Source of the DNA: Gammaproteobacteria bacterium
Lineage (GTDB): Bacteria > Pseudomonadota > Gammaproteobacteria > UBA6429 > Thiohalophilaceae
Assembly: GCA_003233255.1 (NCBI GenBank)
Contig: QILH01000165.1
Location: 1 to 5,297 of the forward strand
DNA length: 5,297 nucleotides
Reading direction: 5' to 3'
Part shown: positions 1 through 5,297 of the stretch, piece by piece
Position numbering within the stretch: the stretch's first letter is position 1
Layout: every line of letters starts with the position of its first letter
Notes under the pieces: generated by a model
What the model saw: the letters and a program-made list of their open reading frames with translations, nothing else
What the model was told of the DNA's origin: nothing
Databases searched by the model: none
Translations under genes and position numbers: made by a program

Positions 1-2722
1 CCCCGTGCTGGATGAACACGGGAATAAGATGGGTGTGTTTGCTATTCAAATACGCATTGAAAAAGTCGTTGATGCATTACAGAAGAGTCTGAATAAGCAA
101 ACAACATTGACCCATTACATACTGGGAAAAGATAGCGTGCTTCGTTCACCGATTTACGATAACAAAGACGACGTTCTGCGTAGAGTTATTGATACCGAAC
201 AAGTCAGGTTATGGCAACAGGATTTTGATGAGCATGAACAGACGGAACTGGAGCGAGAGGTGTTTGACTATGCGGGGCCCAGCGGCAAACAGGTGATCGG
301 CATACATCAGATTCTGGATGTGGCTGGGAACGATTGGGTTTTGATTAGCGAAATTGATAAGAATGAAGCCGTGGCACCGGCCAACTGGGTAGGGCTGGTA
401 ACATTAGCGCTGGTGCTGCTAACCATGGTAACGGTAGCGATTGTCGCCATCTATCTGGCCCGGCGCATCACTCAACCTATTATACAGCTTGCCAATAGCA
501 GTATACTGGTCGCAGAAGGTGAAACGGATCAGTATGTTGAAATTAATGCCAGTAATGAAATTGGCACGTTAGCTAAGGCCTTTAATAATATGTTGCAAGT
601 GCGGAACAGGCATGAGCAGGAACTGGAGCAAACGACACTCCGAGCGAAAATGGCGCTCAAGGAACTGAGTGAGCAAAAATTTGCTCTGGATCAGCATGCT
701 ATTGTAACGATTACCGATGTAACGGGAACGATCACGTTTGTTAACGACAAATTTTCTGAGATTAGCGGTTACAGTCGTGAGGAGCTGCTGGGTCAGAATC
801 ATCGCATGGTCAAGTCAGGCTTCCACGATACTGAATTTTTTCGGAGTATGTTTAAAACGATTGCCAAAGGTGAGGTATGGCATGGTGAAGTTTGTAACAA
901 GGCAAAAAATGGCAGTCTTTACTGGGTGGATGCCACCATTGTACCTTTTATGGGACGTAATAATAAACCACAAAGTTATGTTGCTATACGAACCGACATT
1001 ACCGCGCGTAAACAGTATGAAAGTGAATTGGTGCAGGCGATAGACGCAGCAGAAGATGCCGTTCGTATCAAGAGTGAGTTTCTTGCCAGCATGAGCCATG
1101 AAATCCGTACGCCGATGAACGGTGTTCTGGGTATGCTAGGTTTAGTCTTGAATACCGAGCTGGATAAGGATCAACAGCACAAGATTTCGATTGCACGGAG
1201 TAGCGCCCAGTCCTTGCTTGCGTTAATCAATGATATTCTTGATTTTACCAAAGTGGATGCCGGCAAGCTGCAGCTGGAATTCATAGACTTTAATTTAAGC
1301 AGCATGCTGGCTGAGTTTACCGAGGCGCTGGCGTACCAGATCGAGGTTAAAGATCTGGAGCTGGTGCTGGATTTAGCCGGAATAGAGCAGAAGACGGTGA
1401 AAGGGGATCCCGGCCGGTTACGACAAATTCTTACCAATATTGTTGGCAATGCGATCAAGTTTACCAAAGAAGGTGAGATTGTCGTTCGCGCAAATTTACA
1501 GGAACACGATGATCAGCAATGGAAGTTGAATTGCACGATAAGCGATACCGGTATTGGCATCCCGGTGAAAAAGCAGGCCACACTGTTTGAATCTTTTACT
1601 CAGGTAGATACTTCGACGACACGCAAATACGGAGGGACGGGTCTGGGGCTGGCCATTTGCAAAAAACTTTGTGAATTGATGGGCGGTGAGATCAGTGTAA
1701 GCAGTGAGCTGGGAAAAGGCAGTTGTTTCACCATTAAAATCTTGCTGCAGAAAAGCCAACAATCTCAACAACATTTGCCTGAGGCCGATATTAGCGGCCT
1801 TAGAATATTAATTGTTGATGATAATCTTACTAACCGAGAAGTACTGCGTGGACAACTGGAGTACTGGGGAGCAACCGTCGAGGAGGCCGAGAATGGGCAG
1901 CAGGCGTTGGCGATATGTGAACAACGAGCTGATCAGGTGGACCAGCCCTTTTTCGATATAGCCCTTCTCGATATGCAGATGCCGCGCATGGATGGGGAGC
2001 AATTAGGCAAAGTGTTAAAATCCGATCCGCGTTTTAAGCGCATGAAATTGGTGATGATGACCTCAATAGGTTATCTGGGTGACGCAAAGCATTTTGCGGA
2101 ACTGGGTTTTAGTGCTTACTTTCCCAAACCTGTGACTCCTCAGGATTTATTATCTGCGCTGACCGTGGTGGCCGAAAACGGTGAGGCATTACAGCAGGCC
2201 GAACCATTGGTGACACAACACTATGTAAAAACCTTAGCGCGTAATAAAAAAGCGGTAACAGACAATGTAGATCCAGTAATAAACGACAAAACCTGGCCGC
2301 AAAATACCCGTGTCCTGTTAGTAGAAGATAATCAGGTAAACCAAATGGTGGCGGCAGGGATACTTAACCATATCGGTATTACTGCGGATATCGCCGTAAA
2401 CGGGCTTGAGGCAATTCAAATTCTCAAAGCCTCGAATGAGATACCGTATAGCCTGGTGTTGATGGATTGTCAGATGCCAGAACTGGATGGATATGAGGCG
2501 ACTCAGGCAATTCGTCGAGGCGATGCAGGAGAACATTACAAAGCCATTCCGATTATTGCCATGACCGCAAATGCTATGGATGGTGATCGTGAGAAATGTC
2601 AGCAGGCTGGTATGGATGATTATCTCAGCAAGCCTGTTGATCCTGGAAAAATTTTTAATAAATTACAGCAGTGGCTTTCAGTAACGCCAACTGGAAAAAC
2701 AAAAAGATCAGCGCCCAATTAA
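1..2722 (+). CDS. Hybrid sensor histidine kinase with two receiver domains, 5' end outside window
   Basis: Inner-membrane two-component hybrid kinase; it should sense a periplasmic ligand, autophosphorylate on His and pass the phosphate to Asp. Residues are numbered from the GTG at base 5. Residues 1-125 look like the distal half of a Cache-type sensor; 127-153 is a membrane helix; about 150-203 is HAMP (P158, NEIG at 184-187), followed by a short coiled coil. About 225-335 is PAS/PAC. HisKA has the H-box SHEIRTP with H365. The ATPase domain has N482, DTGIGIP (514-520), FESFTQVD (528-535) and GGTGLGL (543-549). REC1 has D605/D606, phospho-acceptor D656, T686 and K708. REC2 has E774/D775, D821, T854 and K876. 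All key residues are intact. There is no Hpt domain after REC2, unlike BarA or ArcB. The frame is open to the left edge (CCC at 2-4), there is no room for a ribosome binding site, and the Cache domain is incomplete, so the GTG is probably internal. The sensed signal is unknown. Confidence 0.96.
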   Translation, partial: PVLDEHGNKMGVFAIQIRIEKVVDALQKSLNKQTTLTHYILGKDSVLRSPIYDNKDDVLRRVIDTEQVRLWQQDFDEHEQTELEREVFDYAGPSGKQVIGIHQILDVAGNDWVLISEIDKNEAVAPANWVGLVTLALVLLTMVTVAIVAIYLARRITQPIIQLANSSILVAEGETDQYVEINASNEIGTLAKAFNNMLQVRNRHEQELEQTTLRAKMALKELSEQKFALDQHAIVTITDVTGTITFVNDKFSEISGYSREELLGQNHRMVKSGFHDTEFFRSMFKTIAKGEVWHGEVCNKAKNGSLYWVDATIVPFMGRNNKPQSYVAIRTDITARKQYESELVQAIDAAEDAVRIKSEFLASMSHEIRTPMNGVLGMLGLVLNTELDKDQQHKISIARSSAQSLLALINDILDFTKVDAGKLQLEFIDFNLSSMLAEFTEALAYQIEVKDLELVLDLAGIEQKTVKGDPGRLRQILTNIVGNAIKFTKEGEIVVRANLQEHDDQQWKLNCTISDTGIGIPVKKQATLFESFTQVDTSTTRKYGGTGLGLAICKKLCELMGGEISVSSELGKGSCFTIKILLQKSQQSQQHLPEADISGLRILIVDDNLTNREVLRGQLEYWGATVEEAENGQQALAICEQRADQVDQPFFDIALLDMQMPRMDGEQLGKVLKSDPRFKRMKLVMMTSIGYLGDAKHFAELGFSAYFPKPVTPQDLLSALTVVAENGEALQQAEPLVTQHYVKTLARNKKAVTDNVDPVINDKTWPQNTRVLLVEDNQVNQMVAAGILNHIGITADIAVNGLEAIQILKASNEIPYSLVLMDCQMPELDGYEATQAIRRGDAGEHYKAIPIIAMTANAMDGDREKCQQAGMDDYLSKPVDPGKIFNKLQQWLSVTPTGKTKRSAPN

Positions 2723-2826
2723 ATTATGGGTAAAATGCAATAGACGATGTTTTTGGATACGGTAAAGACAATTCCTTGAATCGATCAATGTGAAAATGTG
2801 CTGCTAAAATAGTTTATTACACACCG

Positions 2827-2876
2827 AGCAAACCGTATGGCGCACAAACGAAGCGCAGTTTGCGTCCCGGTTATAT
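2827..2876. repeat. Imperfect long hairpin at convergent gene junction, weakly attC-like
   Basis: Two nested inverted-repeat arms are visible. The outer arm is AACCG (2831-2835) with CGGTT (2868-2872). The inner arm is CGCACAAAC (2841-2849) with GTTTGCG (2858-2864), leaving two unpaired bases on the left side. The arms are separated by small unpaired spacers (2836-2840 and 2865-2867) and closed by an 8-base loop (2850-2857). The right outer arm overlaps the TAA stop (2871-2873) of the minus-strand membrane-protein gene. On that strand the element begins ATATAAC, which fits 6 of 7 positions of the attC R'' consensus RYYYAAC. The other end, GTTTGCT, fits GTTRRRY at only 5 of 7. Two nested arms with extrahelical bases just after a stop codon is attC-like. 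However, the element is about 50 bases, shorter than usual, and no integrase or second copy is visible. It has no T-run on either strand, which argues against an intrinsic terminator. Confidence 0.45.
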
Positions 2877-3245
2877 GATGACAGGTAGACCGTATAGGAA
2901 TGCTCCTGTTAAAAAGAAAACGGTGAGACCGATAGATGCCTTGTGGTTTAATTTATAAAAGTATACTTGTTGCGCTGCCCTAAATAACCAAAAGCTGGAT
3001 ATTAACACGAGCAAGGAATTACCTAGTTGCGTATGTAATAGCTCTTGAGTGTGTGCAAACGACACATACGTTATGATAAAAAATATAAATGTAATGCTTA
3101 TATTTAATACTTGTATTGTGGCTTTGTTTACATAGTTTAATGATTTCAATGTTTCTGGCCATTTGAATATGCGCCAGAAAAACAGATGAAACACAATAAG
3201 CGAAATCGTGTAGATACCGCCAGCAATAATTAGTATTTCATCCAT
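2871..3245 (-). CDS. Small four-helix integral membrane protein, function unknown
   Basis: A complete 124-residue protein, very hydrophobic. Probable membrane helices lie at about residues 4-26, 45-64, 76-92 and 103-122. Polar or aromatic markers between them are HLFFWRIFKW (20-29), a K/N-rich link with NKATIQVLN (40-48), and LFRAAQQVYFYKLNHK (87-102). From memory it resembles a family of unnamed small membrane proteins with a FHLFFW..F.W motif, seen in several bacterial phyla; I know of no demonstrated function. It should sit in the cytoplasmic membrane. The ATG at 3245 is the first in frame, but no Shine-Dalgarno sequence precedes it (the leader is A/T-rich), and I see no convincing promoter. 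Hand-counted GC over 2881-3240 is 125 of 360 (about 35%), clearly lower than the flanking genes appear, which suggests separate acquisition. It converges with the kinase gene, and its stop codon lies inside the 2827-2876 hairpin. Confidence 0.85.
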   Translation of the reverse strand: MDEILIIAGGIYTISLIVFHLFFWRIFKWPETLKSLNYVNKATIQVLNISITFIFFIITYVSFAHTQELLHTQLGNSLLVLISSFWLFRAAQQVYFYKLNHKASIGLTVFFLTGAFLYGLPVII

Positions 3246-3424
3246 TTTATGTATTTAAATAATTTTGCAAAGAACTGGAAGTTTTCGAAGTGCTATGCAA
3301 TAAGATGCCCGGGTTAATTTTTTTGTTATGCACATTTCCACTGGAAGCTCCTTAAGTGATTGGGTATTAGGAAACAGCTATTTAGTTGAGTGAGTATAAG
3401 AAGTTGCCTATAAATTGCATTTTT

Positions 3425-3841
3425 TTAAAGCTCCAAACTATAATGATGACCCATGTTAGACAGACCTTCGCGCTCATAAAATCGGTGCGCATCTTTTCGT
3501 TGCAGGCCCGAGTCCAGATGAAATTGCTGGCAGTCCTGTTGATGTGCGTAGTCGATGAGCCAGTTGAGTAATTTCTTGCCATAACCTTTTGAGCGATGTT
3601 GCTTTGCAGTTACCAGGTCATCGACATAAAAAAATTTTCCCCAGGCGAGGTTATGAGAAAGCCGATGACCAGCAACGGCAACAATGTTCGTATCTATTTC
3701 AAGATATGTCAGCTTATAGCCGGAAAGCATCTGCGTCTGCACTAATGTCAGAAATTGTTCCGACGAGAGGCGCGGACGCAGCTCGGTCATGATGGGATAA
3801 CATCGTTCAATTTCGGCATCCGTTTGGGCGGTGTTAATCAT
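3425..3841 (-). CDS. GNAT family N-acetyltransferase
   Basis: A complete 138-residue cytoplasmic enzyme of the Gcn5-related fold, expected to move an acetyl group from acetyl-CoA to an amine. The acetyl-CoA pyrophosphate loop (motif A) is seen as QHRSKGYGKKLL: R83-x-x-G86-x-G88 follows the strand FYVDDLVT (71-78). Motif B is at about residues 106-125: QFHLDSGLQRKDAHRFYERE, with Y122 in the position of the usual general acid, ahead of the conserved GL. The length is typical of a minimal single-domain GNAT. The substrate cannot be read from the sequence; small GNATs of this type include aminoglycoside, polyamine and protein acetyltransferases. The ATG at 3841 is the only plausible start, because an in-frame TAG lies shortly upstream with no other ATG or GTG between. 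No Shine-Dalgarno is visible. It lies 34 bases after the ABM-like gene on the same strand and is probably transcribed with it. Confidence 0.93.
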   Translation of the reverse strand: MINTAQTDAEIERCYPIMTELRPRLSSEQFLTLVQTQMLSGYKLTYLEIDTNIVAVAGHRLSHNLAWGKFFYVDDLVTAKQHRSKGYGKKLLNWLIDYAHQQDCQQFHLDSGLQRKDAHRFYEREGLSNMGHHYSLEL

Positions 3842-3875
3842 GATGGTTGCGCATATACTAAACTACTCGTCTAAA

Positions 3876-4268
3876 CTATGCATCTTCGGGCACGCCCTGC
3901 CATAACATCTCATAACCAATCTCATAGGTTTCTTCACAGAATTCCTGTAGGGCATCAAATTTGGCTTGAAAAGTTTCATCGGCATGCGATTCCTCATGCT
4001 GCTGGAACGATTTCCAGTAGGTCATGATCACGATATGATCTTCGGTCATTTTTTTCGAATCGAATGAACCTTCATCAGAAATGAAGCCAGTAAACTTGTA
4101 AACCTGCCCGCCGATAAAACCGCCGTCGTCGTCGCCATAGGTGTTTTTAACCACGTTACACATCTCACCGAGCGCAAGCTCAACATCGTTTACGGTGACG
4201 CCTTCTTTAAGTTTAACAACATTGAATAACATGACACAGCCAAACGGAATGGTAATAGGGTGGAACAT
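3876..4268 (-). CDS. Uncharacterised protein, possibly a dimeric alpha/beta-barrel (ABM-like) fold
   Basis: A complete 130-residue soluble, acidic protein with no signal peptide or membrane helix. It starts MFHPITIPFG and then has a strand-like segment CVMLFNVVKLKEGV (11-24), a helix (26-42), a Gly/Asp-rich turn GDDDGGFIGG (45-54), a strand HIVIMTYWKSF (78-88), and the segment QQHEESHADETF (89-100) leading into a helix and the C-terminal YEIGYEMLWQG (115-125). The order of elements and the pattern of an aromatic strand followed by a W-S-F...H..SHA helix resemble ABM or Dabb-type proteins, whose members include heme-degrading and small-molecule monooxygenases. This is a fold-level guess, and catalytic activity is not shown. 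The start at 4268 is well fixed by GGAGG five bases upstream, which rules against the internal Met13. It is followed 34 bases later by the GNAT gene, suggesting a two-gene operon. Confidence 0.9.
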   Translation of the reverse strand: MFHPITIPFGCVMLFNVVKLKEGVTVNDVELALGEMCNVVKNTYGDDDGGFIGGQVYKFTGFISDEGSFDSKKMTEDHIVIMTYWKSFQQHEESHADETFQAKFDALQEFCEETYEIGYEMLWQGVPEDA

Positions 4269-4273
4269 AGGAA

Positions 4274-4279
4274 CCTCCA
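4274..4279 (-). promoter_or_regulatory. Ribosome binding site of the ABM-like gene
   Basis: On the minus strand this reads TGGAGG, five bases (TTCCT) before the ATG at 4268. It is the only strong Shine-Dalgarno match among the three complete minus-strand genes. It decides the start of the 130-residue protein in favour of Met1 over the internal Met13. Confidence 0.85.
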
Positions 4280-4356
4280 GGATTCTTGTTGAACAGATGA
4301 AAAATCAAAATTGGGTTAAACAGAGGACTCAATGATAGATTGATCAGCCGAGAGTT

Positions 4357-5297
4357 TCAATTGTCCTGAAAGAAATTTCGTTCCTTGATCAGTTTTGCGA
4401 CGGGTTCAGGGACAAATTTAGTCCAGTTGGTATCGCCCGTCTGGATCATATGCAGAATCTCATGCGATAAAATAGACAAATAGTCGTGATTGATTGAGTT
4501 TAAAGGTCGCAGGTGACGATTTTGTTTAAGGTGATCAAATAAGTGACTTAAATTATCGGCCACTTGCAGTGTCTTAAGATTAAGCAGCTGATCGTGAGAG
4601 TTGACCAGGGCAGGAGAGACGTAGATGGATAAATCGTTTTTAAATAAACGACCGAACGATTCGAGGATGCCGCCGGGTAATTCGTCGTAGTATTTTTCAT
4701 CAAAAATTTCGCGCACCGAAAGTATGCCCATGACCAGAGCGATGGGTTTGTGGCAGTATTGAAAAAGATACTGGGCCAGACGGTAATAGGCACCGTAGTT
4801 TGAGATTAGAACATTTTTCCCCATCGCACAGAGTAGATCAATACGATTCAGGTAATCATTAACATCGATCTGTTTGTCGTTAAGCAGATTACTTAATGTG
4901 ATTTCAGAGAGTACGATGACATCGTCATGTTTCAAATCGGTATCATCAATAAAGGCTGCATGGGCGCATTCGAGTAAATCGACGGTAAAGTGCGTCGGCG
5001 GTCGGAATCGACTGCGTTCGACGAGTACGGCTTTGTTCCACAGGGCATCAGCGACCTGGGCAATCTGGCCGTTCGGATAAAATAAAGCGGCATTGCTGAG
5101 GCCATATTCAACTAGCCGTAATGCCATCAGCCGGTTATCAACCTGAGTAAAGGCGGGCCCGGAGAAATCAACCATGTCAATCTCGACCAGCTCAGGGTAT
5201 AACCCGTCTCGCAGCGAAGTGAGCAGTTGCTCCGGTGTATCGACAAGCTGGGTGGCGCCGTAGATCAGGTTTAGCCCCAGACGACCGAGGGTATCCT
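4357..5297 (-). CDS. Conserved protein of unknown function, 5' end outside window
   Basis: The C-terminal 312 residues of a larger soluble-looking protein. The frame stays open from the ATG at 5175 to the window edge (40 more codons, starting DTLGRLGLNLIYGATQLVDT), and those codons look coding, so 5175 is an internal Met and the true start lies to the right. No membrane helix is seen. Recognisable segments include IYGATQLVDTPEQLLTSLRD near the edge, EIDMVDFSGPAF, KAVLVERSRFRPPTHFTVD, NVLISNYGAYYRLAQYL, EKYYDELPGGILESFGRLFK and a C-terminal WTKFVPEPVAKLIKERNFF. From memory these match a widely conserved bacterial family of roughly 480 residues that databases name inconsistently, sometimes as a nicotinate/NMN adenylyltransferase or even a TonB-dependent receptor. 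Nothing visible here supports either activity. It lies 88 bases upstream of the ABM-like gene on the same strand; co-transcription is possible. Confidence 0.93.
   Translation of the reverse strand, partial: DTLGRLGLNLIYGATQLVDTPEQLLTSLRDGLYPELVEIDMVDFSGPAFTQVDNRLMALRLVEYGLSNAALFYPNGQIAQVADALWNKAVLVERSRFRPPTHFTVDLLECAHAAFIDDTDLKHDDVIVLSEITLSNLLNDKQIDVNDYLNRIDLLCAMGKNVLISNYGAYYRLAQYLFQYCHKPIALVMGILSVREIFDEKYYDELPGGILESFGRLFKNDLSIYVSPALVNSHDQLLNLKTLQVADNLSHLFDHLKQNRHLRPLNSINHDYLSILSHEILHMIQTGDTNWTKFVPEPVAKLIKERNFFQDN

Noticed and set aside
5..7. GTG at base 5 as the true start of the kinase
   Set aside because: The frame is open to the left edge, no ribosome binding site can fit, and the sensor domain would be cut in half. 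It is an internal Val codon of a truncated gene.
569..2536. Several minus-strand and alternate-frame open frames inside the kinase gene
   Set aside because: All overlap a gene with a complete set of conserved domains in its own frame, and none encodes a recognisable protein.
2831..2872. Hairpin as a Rho-independent terminator for the convergent genes
   Set aside because: Neither strand has a T-run after the stem, the stem is interrupted, and it overlaps the stop codon of the minus-strand gene.
3382..3582. Overlapping open frames on both strands across the GNAT gene's 3' end
   Set aside because: They lie mostly within the GNAT coding sequence in other frames, have no ribosome binding site and no recognisable protein features. 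The GNAT frame carries the conserved motifs.
4289..4317. Minus-strand promoter-like pair TTTAAC/TTTGAT and similar boxes ahead of the ABM-like gene
   Set aside because: The matches to -35 and -10 consensus are poor and the spacing is not convincing, so no promoter is called.
4329..4343. Inverted repeat TCAAT/ATTGA between the right-edge gene and the ABM-like gene
   Set aside because: It is only a 5-base AT-rich stem with no T-run, so it is too weak to call a terminator or operator.
5173..5175. ATG at 5175 as the start of the right-edge protein
   Set aside because: Forty in-frame codons to its right, up to the edge, have no stop and read as conserved coding sequence, so the gene starts outside the window.

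Overview
The window holds five protein-coding genes, two of them cut by the window edges. It looks like chromosomal DNA of a gammaproteobacterium of middling GC content. That guess rests on the style of the hybrid kinase (Cache-HAMP-PAS-HisKA-HATPase-REC-REC), the codon use and the clean GGAGG ribosome binding site on one gene. No rRNA, tRNA, transposase, integrase or CRISPR array is visible, so the taxonomic call is an inference.

Left half (1-2722, plus strand): the C-terminal 906 codons of a large membrane-bound hybrid sensor histidine kinase. All phosphotransfer residues are present in the kinase core and in both receiver domains. There is no C-terminal Hpt domain and no separate response regulator in the window, so its partner is encoded elsewhere.

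Middle (2723-3424): a convergent junction and an AT-rich patch. It carries one small minus-strand gene for a four-helix membrane protein (2871-3245, about 35% GC by hand count). An imperfect long hairpin (about 2827-2876) touches the stop codon of this gene. The hairpin has some features of an integron attC site but is short and incomplete, so it is reported as a candidate only. The 179 bases from 3246 to 3424 hold no gene.

Right half (3425-5297, minus strand): three genes pointing the same way. In order of transcription they are a conserved protein of unknown function that runs off the right edge (4357-5297), a 130-residue protein resembling the dimeric alpha/beta-barrel (ABM-like) fold (3876-4268), and a small GNAT-family N-acetyltransferase (3425-3841). 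The last two are 34 bases apart and probably co-transcribed. The first is separated from them by 88 bases.

No link in function between the kinase and the minus-strand genes can be read from the sequence. I did not find convincing evidence of an undescribed multi-gene system. The hairpin with its AT-rich gene, and the conserved but uncharacterised right-edge protein, are the parts most worth a second look.
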